Both the position numbers and the translations under genes were made by a program. From assembly GCA_013214975.1 (NCBI GenBank), contig JABSPR010000289.1:1-8222 (forward strand): a stretch of DNA of 8,222 nucleotides. Direction: 5' to 3'. How positions within the stretch are numbered: position 1 is the first letter of the stretch; each line of letters starts with the position of its first letter. The notes beneath the pieces are model-generated. The model did not search any database, was not told the origin of the DNA, and was given only the letters and a program-made list of their open reading frames with translations. This document shows positions 1 to 7,226 of this stretch, piece after piece. The DNA comes from Flavobacteriales bacterium (GTDB lineage Bacteria; Bacteroidota; Bacteroidia; DT-38).

Positions 1-178
1 AAAAGGTCTAGATATAGAAACTATCAAACAAGTTGTTAAAGAACGTATTGAGATATATAACAACAGGAGACCGCATGAGTCCTGCAATATGCTAACTCCA
101 ATACAAATGCACGATCAATCAAAAATTAAAACTTATAAAATGAAAAAGAGCAGCAAAAACGTTTTTGCTGCTCTTTAA
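1..178 (+). CDS. IS3-family transposase (OrfB), C-terminal fragment
   Basis: This is the 3' end of a DDE transposase gene that enters from the left edge; the first complete codon starts at position 2 and TAA is at 176-178. The 58 visible residues contain YNNRRPHESCNMLTP, which matches the conserved end of the IS3-family OrfB integrase core (YN..RPH.S....TP...). In the family this segment follows the last catalytic glutamate of the DDE triad, so the catalytic residues lie outside the window. The last 11 codons or so (KKSSKNVFAAL) are read through a perfect palindrome that also acts as a terminator, so this tail is probably dictated by the hairpin and not by protein function. Whether the rest of the transposase is intact cannot be judged. 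The family is well supported; the subgroup is not assigned. Confidence 0.85.
   Translation, partial: KGLDIETIKQVVKERIEIYNNRRPHESCNMLTPIQMHDQSKIKTYKMKKSSKNVFAAL
145..176. terminator. Bidirectional intrinsic terminator, perfect 32-bp palindrome
   Basis: The left arm AAAGAGCAGCAAAAAC (145-160) is followed directly by its exact reverse complement GTTTTTGCTGCTCTTT (161-176). In RNA it forms a long stem with a GAGCAGC/GCTGCTC base and a small loop at the AAAAACGTTTTT centre. On the reverse strand it is followed by a strong T tract (CTCTTTTTCATTTTAT), so it should end transcription of the aldehyde dehydrogenase. On the forward strand the tract is shorter (CTCTTTAATT), but it should still stop transposase messages. 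It overlaps the last transposase codons and the first base or so of its stop. Confidence 0.85.
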
Positions 179-205
179 TTAATCTATTTTTATCAACCTA
201 AAACC

Positions 206-230
206 TGTAACGATTATTTAGGACTAGACA
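206..230. repeat. Probable IS right terminal inverted repeat
   Basis: The stretch starts TGTAACG and ends TTTAGGACTAGACA, 28 bp after the transposase stop. Read from the outside it begins TGTCTAGTCCTAAA, which fits the TG start of IS3-family terminal repeats. A 6-bp inverted pair, CCTAAA (197-202) and TTTAGG (217-222), overlaps it and may be part of a transposase binding site. The matching left repeat is outside the window, so this is an inference from position and end bases. Confidence 0.5.
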
Positions 231-236
231 TATTTA

Positions 237-1655
237 TTAAAACTGCATAGCTTTTATTTCGCAATACTCATGCAATCCAGCGTTTCCAAACTCACGTCCG
301 TTTCCTGATTCTTTATAGCCACCAAAAGGAGCCTCATGATTAGGCTCGCCACCATTAATTGCGCACTGTCCTGCTTTAATCCTAAGACCAATAGCCTTGG
401 CTTTATCTTTATCTCCTGCCCAAACAGCAGATGCTAATCCGAATGGCGTATCGTTTGCTATTTCCACAGCCTCATCAATACTTGAATACTTAATCATTGA
501 TAGAACCGGCCCAAAAATCTCTTCTTGTGCAATAGCCATATCATTTGTAACATCCGCAAAGATTGTTGGAGAAACATAGTTCCCAACAGTCATTCCTGCA
601 GGCATTCCAGTACCACCAGTTACTAACCTAGCTCCCTCTGCAATACCCTTATCAATATACTCTAGCACGGTAGCTTTTTGACTTGAAGAAGCCATTGGGC
701 CAATAAAAATGCTTGGATCTGTCGGATCACCTACAGTTAAAGCTTCTGTTTTAGTCTTTGCTAATTCAACTGCTTTATCATAGATAGATTCATGAATAAC
801 CATTCTTGTAAGAGCGTTGCATGTTTGTCCCGTATTAACCATAATATCATTAATACCGAAATCAATTGCAGCATCTAAATCCGCTTCTTCCGTGATAATG
901 AAAGGTGACTTACCTCCTAGCTCTAAACAAACTCTTTTTACCGTTGGAGCTGCTGCATTAGTTACTTGTACTCCGGCTCCAGTAGAACCAGTAAACGTTA
1001 CTAAATCAACATCTGGGTGCGAACTTAATCTACCACCTATTTCTCTTCCACTTCCATGAACAATATTAAAAACACCTGCTGGCAAACCAACGGCTTCGCA
1101 CATTTCAGCAAAAATAAATAAATGACTAGGAGTTTGACTTGCAGCCTTTACAACCATTGTACAGCCAGCTGCAATTGCAGGAGCAACTTTTCCAATTAAT
1201 TGCCAGATTGGATAGTTCCAAGGATTTATCATTGCACAAACGCCGATAGGCTCTTTAGAGATAACAGAGTTACCCACTTCCTCAACTTCATCCATGTGCT
1301 TCGCCTTATCCGCAAACGACTCACAAATAATTCCTAGCGGATCAACTTGATAAGCTGCGGCATTCTGCACTGGCATTCCTAACTCGTCAATAATTGTTTC
1401 TGTTAATTCAGCATTTCTCTTTTCTGCCTCAGCAGCAAGTTTTCTCAAATACCCTTCTCTTTCTGAAGCACTTGTAGTCGACCAAGTTTTAAACGCTTCC
1501 TTTGCGGCAGCAACAGCAGCATCCACATCTTCCGAATTACCCATTGGCACAACAGCAGAAATCTCTCCAGTTGCTGGATTTGTTACTTCACTCGTTCCTG
1601 TTCCATTTGGCTGAACCCATTGTCCATTGATGTAAAACTTGTCGTATTTTCTCAT
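237..1655 (-). CDS. NAD(P)-dependent aldehyde dehydrogenase, ALDH superfamily
   Basis: This 472-residue enzyme should oxidise an aldehyde to its carboxylic acid in the cytoplasm using NAD(P)+. All family landmarks are present: the PWNYP motif with oxyanion Asn147, the cofactor lysine K170 in VVKAASQTP, the Rossmann motif FTGSTGAG (221-228), the general base Glu245 in ELGGKSP, the nucleophile Cys279 in NTGQTCNA, Glu379 in EEIFGPV, and the C-terminal APFGGYKESGNGRE (442-455). Length is normal for the superfamily and the end (EYCEIKAMQF) looks complete, although the neighbouring IS ends only 6 bp from the stop. The ATG at 1655 gives the usual short N-terminus (FYINGQW) and no clear Shine-Dalgarno precedes it. 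The gene is transcribed alone, divergent from lpdA, with a -7-like box and an inverted repeat in its leader and a strong terminator downstream. The motifs do not fix the substrate; betaine-aldehyde, semialdehyde or general aliphatic aldehyde use are all possible. Confidence 0.95.
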   Translation of the reverse strand: MRKYDKFYINGQWVQPNGTGTSEVTNPATGEISAVVPMGNSEDVDAAVAAAKEAFKTWSTTSASEREGYLRKLAAEAEKRNAELTETIIDELGMPVQNAAAYQVDPLGIICESFADKAKHMDEVEEVGNSVISKEPIGVCAMINPWNYPIWQLIGKVAPAIAAGCTMVVKAASQTPSHLFIFAEMCEAVGLPAGVFNIVHGSGREIGGRLSSHPDVDLVTFTGSTGAGVQVTNAAAPTVKRVCLELGGKSPFIITEEADLDAAIDFGINDIMVNTGQTCNALTRMVIHESIYDKAVELAKTKTEALTVGDPTDPSIFIGPMASSSQKATVLEYIDKGIAEGARLVTGGTGMPAGMTVGNYVSPTIFADVTNDMAIAQEEIFGPVLSMIKYSSIDEAVEIANDTPFGLASAVWAGDKDKAKAIGLRIKAGQCAINGGEPNHEAPFGGYKESGNGREFGNAGLHEYCEIKAMQF

Positions 1656-1690
1656 TGTAAGTATTCTTTAATTCAATTAATATAATTTTC

Positions 1691-1711
1691 ATTCTAATAC
1701 GCCATTAGAAT
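1691..1711. promoter_or_regulatory. Perfect inverted repeat ATTCTAAT-N5-ATTAGAAT, candidate operator or leader hairpin
   Basis: ATTCTAAT (1691-1698) and ATTAGAAT (1704-1711) are exact reverse complements around ACGCC. The site lies 36-56 bp before the aldehyde dehydrogenase start. It is downstream of the candidate -7 box of that gene, so it would fall in its 5' leader. The size and dyad symmetry suit a dimeric repressor, but the AT-rich arms could also make a weak RNA hairpin. No regulator gene is in the window to pair with it. Confidence 0.4.
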
Positions 1712-1729
1712 TATTATGGCCCATCTAAT

Positions 1730-1737
1730 CAAATTTA
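1730..1737 (-). promoter_or_regulatory. Candidate Bacteroidota -7 box (TAAATTTG) for the aldehyde dehydrogenase
   Basis: On the reverse strand the bases read TAAATTTG, a full match to the TAnnTTTG -7 consensus of the primary sigma factor of Bacteroidota. It would put the transcript start near 1723-1726 and give a leader of about 70 nt. No good TTG-type -33 element sits at the expected distance upstream, so this could be a chance match in AT-rich DNA. For the divergent lpdA, the best forward-strand resemblance is TACCTTTA at 1790-1797, which lacks the final G and a -33 partner. Confidence 0.35.
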
Positions 1738-1834
1738 ACATTTATCTTGTATTTCGCACCCCTAGCTCTTTCTTTTTTATTCAACTATTTACCTTTAAAT
1801 TCGTTATACAAACACAATCACAAAAACGTATCGA

Positions 1835-3220
1835 ATGGATTATGATATTGTAGTTCTTGGAAGCGGCCCCGGAGGTTATGTCGCGGCAATACGCGCGTCT
1901 CAATTAGGTCTTAAAACTGCCATTATCGAAAAGGAAAATCTCGGAGGAATCTGCCTTAACTGGGGTTGTATCCCAACCAAAGCACTTTTGAAGAGTGCAC
2001 AAGTTTTTGAATATCTAAATCATGCAGAAGATTTTGGCATAACTACAAGTGGAGTTAAAGCAGATTTTACAGCTATCGTCAAGAGAAGTAGAGATGTAGC
2101 GGATGGAATGAGTAAAGGAATTCAATTCCTCATGAAAAAAAACAAGATTGATGTAATAACCGGTTTTGGAACATTAATAGATCGCAATACAATTGAGATT
2201 GAAATGAATGGTAAAAAATCTATCATTCAATCAAAGAACATAATTGTTGCAACTGGTGCTCGCTCACGAGAATTACCCAATATCCCACAAGATGGAAAAC
2301 ATATTATTGGCTACCGAGAAGCGCTTACTCTAAAGTCTCAGCCAAAATCGATGGTAGTGGTTGGCTCAGGTGCAATAGGCTCAGAGTTTGCTTATTTCTA
2401 CCAGACTTTAGGCACACGAGTTACTCTTATTGAATACTTGCCTACAATTGTTCCTGTAGAGGATAAAGATGTTTCGGATCAACTCCGAAAGTCTTTCAAA
2501 GAATCGGGCATGAAGGTAATGACTAATGCAAGTGTTGAAAGCGTTAAGGTTTCTGGTAAAAAGATTAAAGTAATTGTTAAAACAAGCAAGGGAGAAGAAA
2601 CCATTGATACAGATATTGTATTATCTGCCGTAGGTATAGTTTCTAACATTGAAAACATTGGACTAGAAAACACTGGAGTAATTACTGACGCGGGGAAAAT
2701 TGTAACAAATGAATATTACCAAACAAACATCCCTAATGTTTATGCTATTGGAGATTGCGTTGGAGGTCAGGCTTTAGCGCATGTAGCTTCTGCCGAAGGT
2801 ATTATTTGCGTTGAAAAAATTGCTGGAGAAAAAACAGAAGCACTTGATTATGGCAACATCCCGGGGTGTACTTATTGCCAGCCAGAAATAGCATCTGTTG
2901 GCTTAACCGAAAAAAAAGCAATTGAAGCTGGATATGAATTGAAAATCGGAAAATTTCCATTCGCCGCTTCAGGAAAAGCATCAGCTTCGGGCCATAAAGA
3001 CGGCTTTGTTAAATTAATTTTCGATGCAAAATACGGTGAGCTACTTGGTGCACATATGATCGGGGCCAACGTAACAGAAATGATCGCAGAAATTGTTGCA
3101 ATACGAAAACTAGAAACAACTGGACATGAATTAATAAAAACCGTCCACCCGCATCCTACTATGAGTGAAGCAATTATGGAAGCGGCCGCTGCGGCATATG
3201 GCGAAGTAATTCATTTATAG
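1835..3220 (+). CDS. lpdA: Dihydrolipoyl dehydrogenase (E3)
   Basis: This 461-residue FAD flavoprotein reoxidises dihydrolipoyl groups with NAD+ and is the shared E3 subunit of pyruvate, 2-oxoglutarate and branched-chain 2-oxoacid dehydrogenase complexes, and of glycine cleavage. Visible motifs in order are the FAD Rossmann GSGPGGYVAAIRA (9-21), the redox disulfide Cys40/Cys45 in GGICLNWGCIPTK, the NAD Rossmann VVVGSGAIGSEFAYF (174-188), the second FAD contact YAIGDCVGG (303-311), and the dimer-interface active site HPHPTMSE with His440 and Glu445. CLNWGC and HPHPT are typical of lipoamide dehydrogenase and argue against glutathione or mercuric reductase. Length and both ends are normal. No E1 or E2 genes are adjacent, so it is a stand-alone E3 and may be one of several copies in the genome. 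The next gene starts 33 bp downstream with no visible terminator, so read-through into the polysaccharide locus is likely. Confidence 0.96.
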   Translation: MDYDIVVLGSGPGGYVAAIRASQLGLKTAIIEKENLGGICLNWGCIPTKALLKSAQVFEYLNHAEDFGITTSGVKADFTAIVKRSRDVADGMSKGIQFLMKKNKIDVITGFGTLIDRNTIEIEMNGKKSIIQSKNIIVATGARSRELPNIPQDGKHIIGYREALTLKSQPKSMVVVGSGAIGSEFAYFYQTLGTRVTLIEYLPTIVPVEDKDVSDQLRKSFKESGMKVMTNASVESVKVSGKKIKVIVKTSKGEETIDTDIVLSAVGIVSNIENIGLENTGVITDAGKIVTNEYYQTNIPNVYAIGDCVGGQALAHVASAEGIICVEKIAGEKTEALDYGNIPGCTYCQPEIASVGLTEKKAIEAGYELKIGKFPFAASGKASASGHKDGFVKLIFDAKYGELLGAHMIGANVTEMIAEIVAIRKLETTGHELIKTVHPHPTMSEAIMEAAAAAYGEVIHL

Positions 3221-3253
3221 ACGCCACGTTACCAAAACAATTAACTTTATACC

Positions 3254-5131
3254 ATGTGTGGTATTACAGGTATTGTTTCTTTTAGTGAACAAGGAAAATC
3301 ATTTCATGATTCCATCGACAAGGCTGTAAGTGCCCTAAGTAAACGTGGCCCTGATAGCTATGGCACCTTTCGAGACAAGAACGTTTCATTAGGACATACT
3401 AGGCTGTCTATTATCGATACTAGCTCGGCGAGCTCTCAACCATTTACAGATCCAACCGGAAGATTTACTATTGTTTACAATGGCGAATTTTATAATTACG
3501 CGAGCATAAAAGACGAATTGCAAAACGATGGAGTACAATTCATAACTACCGGCGACACTGAAGTTCTTCTACAATTATATATCAAGCTAAAAGAAAAATC
3601 CCTTGAAAAAATAAATGGTTTTTTCGCATTCGCGGTTTACGACAAAGAAGATGAATCCGTGTTTATTGCAAGGGATCGATTTGGTATAAAACCCCTTTTA
3701 TATTTACAGGATGAAGACAAACTTATTTTTGGATCAGAAATGAAAGCGCTGCTTTCTTATAATATTTCCAAAGAAATCGACTTCGAATCACTCCATTCCT
3801 ATTTAGAATTAAACTATATACCTGCCCCGCATTCAATATTCAAAAATGTAAAAAAATTACTACCTGGCCACTTCCTGAAAATAACCGAGCAAGTAGAATC
3901 AGAATGCTACTACGAAATCCCTGCGCCTAATACCTATTCATCCCATACATACAATGAGGCAAAAAAACAGACGTTAGAAATCTTAGAGAAATCTGTACAA
4001 CGCAGGTTGGTATCTGATGTACCATTAGGCACTTTCTTAAGTGGAGGAATTGACTCTAGTATCATTACGGCTTTAGCATCGAAACATCACAACAAAATCA
4101 ACACCTTTTCTATTGGATTCAAAGATAACAAGATGTTTGATGAAACATTCTACTCTCGTTTAGTTGCAAAGAAATTCAATACAAATCACACTGAATTCGC
4201 ACTTTCCACGGATGAATTACACGAAAGTCTTCATTCAACGCTAGACTATTTAGACGAGCCGTTTGCAGACTCATCTGCATTGGCGGTAAATCTTCTTAGC
4301 AAATACACACGCCAACATGTAACGGTTGCATTGTCTGGAGATGGAGCCGATGAGCTTTTTTCAGGATACAACAAACACAAAGCAGAATACGAAGTCAGAA
4401 ACCCTGGATTTATGGCTAATGCAATCCGTAAATCTTCTTTCATTTGGGAAAACATTCCACAGAGCAGAAGCAATAAAATCGGAAACATTTCAAGGCAACT
4501 CCATCGATTTAGAGATGGAATAAACTTATCAGCCAAAGAACGATATTGGAATTGGGCCAAATTCAATGATATTTCTTCACAAAACATTCTTAATCATACT
4601 TTAGAGAAAGACATCCTTGATAAAAGAAAAGAAACTCTTTTAAAAGACATAAAAAACGAGGGCGATTTCAACGACATCCTACGATCTGACATGCATCTAG
4701 TTCTTCCAAACGATATGCTTCACAAAGTCGATATGATGTCTATGGCAAATAGTTTAGAAGTTAGAACGCCATTTCTGGATCACGAATTAGTTGATTACGT
4801 TTTTAACTTAACTCCTGATTTTAAAATAAATCGAAAAATTAAAAAGAAACTTTTACAAGACACTTTCCAGTCAATTTTACCCAGTGAGCTCTACGATAGA
4901 CCAAAGAAGGGATTTGAGGTTCCATTATTAAGTTGCTTTAAAACCGAACTTAAAAGTTTAATAAATGATGAACTTCTTGAAGACTCTTTCGTTAAAGAGC
5001 AAAACATATTCAACCCAAGCAAAATAAAAGAATTAAAATCGCGATTATTTTCCAATTCACCTGGAGCTATTGAATCCCAAATTTGGGGATTAATTGTATT
5101 CCAAACATGGTGGAAAAAATGGATGGCATGA
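3254..5131 (+). CDS. Glutamine-dependent asparagine synthetase-family amidotransferase in a polysaccharide locus
   Basis: This 625-residue protein has the two-domain layout of glutamine-hydrolysing asparagine synthetase (AsnB family). The N-terminal class II glutaminase domain (about 2-215) begins MCGITG; Cys2 becomes the nucleophile after Met removal, which fixes this start. Arg50 (HTRLSIID), Asn76-Gly77 (YNGEF) and Asp101 (TTGDTE) are the expected glutamine-binding residues. The C-terminal ATP-dependent synthetase domain has the PP-loop SGGIDSS (263-269), SGDGADELFSGY (361-372) and LPNDMLHKVDMMSMANSLEVRTPFLD (484-509). It should therefore hydrolyse glutamine and pass the ammonia to an AMP-activated carboxylate. 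The acceptor could be aspartate, giving asparagine. In surface-glycan clusters, homologues are often proposed to amidate uronic acids or other sugar acids, and the glycosyltransferase only 30 bp downstream supports that reading. The family is certain; the acceptor is an inference. Confidence 0.93.
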   Translation: MCGITGIVSFSEQGKSFHDSIDKAVSALSKRGPDSYGTFRDKNVSLGHTRLSIIDTSSASSQPFTDPTGRFTIVYNGEFYNYASIKDELQNDGVQFITTGDTEVLLQLYIKLKEKSLEKINGFFAFAVYDKEDESVFIARDRFGIKPLLYLQDEDKLIFGSEMKALLSYNISKEIDFESLHSYLELNYIPAPHSIFKNVKKLLPGHFLKITEQVESECYYEIPAPNTYSSHTYNEAKKQTLEILEKSVQRRLVSDVPLGTFLSGGIDSSIITALASKHHNKINTFSIGFKDNKMFDETFYSRLVAKKFNTNHTEFALSTDELHESLHSTLDYLDEPFADSSALAVNLLSKYTRQHVTVALSGDGADELFSGYNKHKAEYEVRNPGFMANAIRKSSFIWENIPQSRSNKIGNISRQLHRFRDGINLSAKERYWNWAKFNDISSQNILNHTLEKDILDKRKETLLKDIKNEGDFNDILRSDMHLVLPNDMLHKVDMMSMANSLEVRTPFLDHELVDYVFNLTPDFKINRKIKKKLLQDTFQSILPSELYDRPKKGFEVPLLSCFKTELKSLINDELLEDSFVKEQNIFNPSKIKELKSRLFSNSPGAIESQIWGLIVFQTWWKKWMA

Positions 5132-5161
5132 TCGCATTCTAAATCATAGAAACAAGCAGAT

Positions 5162-6361
5162 ATGCCTCGAGTATTGAGAATCATTAACCGGTTCAACCTA
5201 GGTGGACCAACTTTTAACGTTAGCTACTTATCAAAGTACATGTCTGATGATTACGAGACAATGTTAATAGGAGGCGAAAAGGAAGAAAGCGAGGATAGTT
5301 CATTATTCATCTTAGAGAAACTAGGGTTAAATCCTCTACTAATTCCAGAAATGAAGAGAAGCCTTAACCCGCTCAATGATCTTAAAGCCTATTTCAAAAT
5401 TCGGAAAATCATAAAGGAATTTAAACCTGATATCGTGCACACACATGCAGCAAAATCGGGGGCACTAGGACGGTTAGCAGCATACCATTGTAAAGTCCCT
5501 ATAATAGTACATACATTTCATGGGCATGTCTTCCACTCCTACTTCTCTACAATTATAACCTCTGTGTTCAAAATCATCGAAAGATATTTGGCATCAATCA
5601 GTACACAGATTATTGCCATATCAGAAATTCAAAAGAAGGAACTCGTTAACATTCACAAAATATCCGCTGAAAACAAAACCAGTATCGTACCTCTCGGTTT
5701 CGATCTATCAAAATTCAAAGAAGACAAACAAAAAAAGCGAGAAGCATTTAGAACTAAATTTAACATTAAAGAAAATGATATAGTTATATCAATTATTGGA
5801 CGTTTAGCTCCTATTAAAAACCACAAACTATTTCTTGAGTCTATTGAATATATTGTTCAAAAAACTAATAAAAATATAAAAGCACTTATAGTTGGCGATG
5901 GACAAGAAAAGGCAAAACTACAGACATTAACATCCGAATTAGATCTCGACTTCACGGAAAAAGAATTCAATCGTGATAGCCAAGTAATAGCATATACATC
6001 TTGGATAAAAGAAGTAGATGAAGTATTAGCTGGTTCAGACATTGTAGCACTAACATCTTTTAACGAGGGCACACCTGTCAGCTTAATTGAAGCCCAAGCT
6101 GCAGGAAAACCTATTGTATCAACAAGAGTAGGAGGAATTGAAAATATTGTTAATGAAAATATTACAGCTCTACTTTCTCCAAGCGATGATTTGAATGCTT
6201 TTAAATTAAACTTACTTGAACTAATTGAGAATGATTCTAAAAGAGAAGAAATGACAAAATCAACGTCAGGAAAATCTACTAAAGAATTTGAATATCAAAC
6301 CTTATGTAGCAACATGGAGTGGTTATATGAGCAATTAATAAAGATGACAAATAGAGATTAA
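5162..6361 (+). CDS. GT4-family glycosyltransferase
   Basis: This 399-residue retaining glycosyltransferase has the GT-B fold and probably adds a sugar to a lipid-linked glycan on the cytoplasmic face of the inner membrane. The N-terminal acceptor domain shows the glycine-rich loop NLGGPTFNVSYL (12-23) and HTHAAKSGALGRLAAY followed by VHTFHGHVFHSYFS (93-129). The C-terminal nucleotide-sugar domain shows IIGRLAPIKNH (211-221), with Arg214 and Lys219 as expected phosphate contacts, ALIVGDGQEK (241-250), and the EX7E motif EGTPVSLIE (Glu302 and Glu310) followed by AAGKPIVSTRVGG. No membrane span is evident. It follows the amidotransferase by 30 bp and precedes the export lipoprotein by 72 bp, so it most likely builds the exported polysaccharide. 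Donor sugar and linkage cannot be read from the motifs. Confidence 0.93.
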   Translation: MPRVLRIINRFNLGGPTFNVSYLSKYMSDDYETMLIGGEKEESEDSSLFILEKLGLNPLLIPEMKRSLNPLNDLKAYFKIRKIIKEFKPDIVHTHAAKSGALGRLAAYHCKVPIIVHTFHGHVFHSYFSTIITSVFKIIERYLASISTQIIAISEIQKKELVNIHKISAENKTSIVPLGFDLSKFKEDKQKKREAFRTKFNIKENDIVISIIGRLAPIKNHKLFLESIEYIVQKTNKNIKALIVGDGQEKAKLQTLTSELDLDFTEKEFNRDSQVIAYTSWIKEVDEVLAGSDIVALTSFNEGTPVSLIEAQAAGKPIVSTRVGGIENIVNENITALLSPSDDLNAFKLNLLELIENDSKREEMTKSTSGKSTKEFEYQTLCSNMEWLYEQLIKMTNRD

Positions 6362-6433
6362 ATTAACTGCAGATCACTTCTATTATTTGATTTGCATACT
6401 ATTTAATACTTTTACTTAAATACAAACAGCAAC

Positions 6434-7210
6434 ATGACACCAATTTCCCGATTTTGTTTATTGATCTTTTTAATGAGTTCAACATTAAGCTCTTGCTATT
6501 TCAATCCAAGTATGATGTTGAAAACAAAGAGAGATTATCAATTCTCTAGCTTCCCAAAAGAAAGTAATCAGGAGTACGTGATTTCGCCGAATGATAGACT
6601 GACATTTCGTTTATTATACAATGATGGATTTAAATTAATCGACCTATCATCGGGAGGGCAAGGAGGAAATGTTCTCAGACAGAATCAGAGCAGTACGTAC
6701 CTAGTTGAATTTGATGGAAAGACAAAACTTCCCTTACTTAGAAGAACTCAAATCGCAGGTAAGACGATTAGACAAGCTGAATTAATGCTTGAAGAATTAT
6801 ACTCGGCCTACTATGTAAAACCTTTTGTTATTCTCAAAGTAACTAATAGAAGGGTAATGATCTTTCCTGGGAGTTCAGGTAGCGCTAAGACAATTTCATT
6901 ACAAAACGAAAGCACTACACTCTTGGAAGCTTTAGCTTTAGCCGGCGGTATACCGAGCACAGGAAGGTCTAAGAAAATCAAAGTAATTAGAAAGAGTGCT
7001 TCAAGTAAGACTGGCAACGAAGTATTACTAATCGATCTATCAAATATTGACGGGCTCAAACAAGGAGAATTGATCCTTCAAGGGGGTGATATGATCTATA
7101 TTGATCCCATACCAAATATTGCAGAGCAAGCGTTGAGAAACTTAAACCCTTTTGTATCATTATTATCGACTATTCTTCTTATCATCACGCTAACTGGCTT
7201 GGGAAATTAA
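6434..7210 (+). CDS. Wza-like outer-membrane polysaccharide export lipoprotein (OPX)
   Basis: This 258-residue protein belongs to the polysaccharide biosynthesis/export family. It has a lipoprotein signal peptide with a hydrophobic stretch (residues 7-18) and a lipobox-like LSSC, with Cys21 as the lipidated residue. The Poly_export domain runs from about 47 to 137 and opens with YVISPNDRLTFR, the family's Y.I.PGD.L motif. It is followed by one SLBB-like domain (about 139-225) with TTLLEALALAGGIP and LQGGDMIYIDP. The C-terminus (239-256, PFVSLLSTILLIITLTGL) is a strongly hydrophobic helix likely to insert in the outer membrane, in the place of Wza's amphipathic pore helix. It is much shorter than E. 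coli Wza (379 residues) and has fewer SLBB repeats, which is the common form in Bacteroidota. The start is supported by the well-placed signal peptide. It should form the outer-membrane ring working with the co-polymerase that starts 16 bp downstream. Confidence 0.92.
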   Translation: MTPISRFCLLIFLMSSTLSSCYFNPSMMLKTKRDYQFSSFPKESNQEYVISPNDRLTFRLLYNDGFKLIDLSSGGQGGNVLRQNQSSTYLVEFDGKTKLPLLRRTQIAGKTIRQAELMLEELYSAYYVKPFVILKVTNRRVMIFPGSSGSAKTISLQNESTTLLEALALAGGIPSTGRSKKIKVIRKSASSKTGNEVLLIDLSNIDGLKQGELILQGGDMIYIDPIPNIAEQALRNLNPFVSLLSTILLIITLTGLGN

Positions 7211-7226
7211 TGATTGAACACATCTT

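Larger units (their letters stand above)
1..230 (+). mobile_element. Right-hand end of an IS3-family insertion sequence (left part outside window)
   Basis: The element is inferred from the transposase C-terminus, the terminator hairpin, and a terminal-repeat-like sequence ending at 230. The right boundary is placed after ...TTTAGGACTAGACA because IS3-family ends typically read TG...CA and the reverse complement starts TGTCTAGTCC. The next bases, TAT or TATT, would be the target duplication of 3-4 bp usual for this family. The left end is not visible, so neither the inverted repeat nor the duplication can be confirmed here. Confidence 0.6.

Noticed and set aside
397..1059. Forward-strand open frames at 397-579 and 817-1059
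   Set aside because: Both lie inside the aldehyde dehydrogenase on the opposite strand, show no recognisable motif and look like by-products of its codon pattern.
1835..3220. Mercuric reductase or glutathione reductase as alternative for the lpdA product
   Set aside because: The CLNWGC disulfide, the HPHPTMSE active site, the normal length and the lack of a metal-binding N-terminal domain fit dihydrolipoyl dehydrogenase better.
4246..5196. Open frames of 65-113 codons overlapping the amidotransferase gene (reverse 4246-4587 and 4891-5196, forward 4326-4523)
   Set aside because: They overlap highly conserved synthetase-domain coding sequence, have low-complexity or cysteine-rich translations without domain features, and have no credible start context.
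6362..6433. Possible internal promoter before the export lipoprotein (TTTG at 6391-6394 with TACTTAAA at 6413-6420)
   Set aside because: The spacing is plausible, but the -7 candidate matches the TAnnTTTG consensus too poorly to support in AT-rich DNA. The 72-bp gap alone is not evidence of a promoter.
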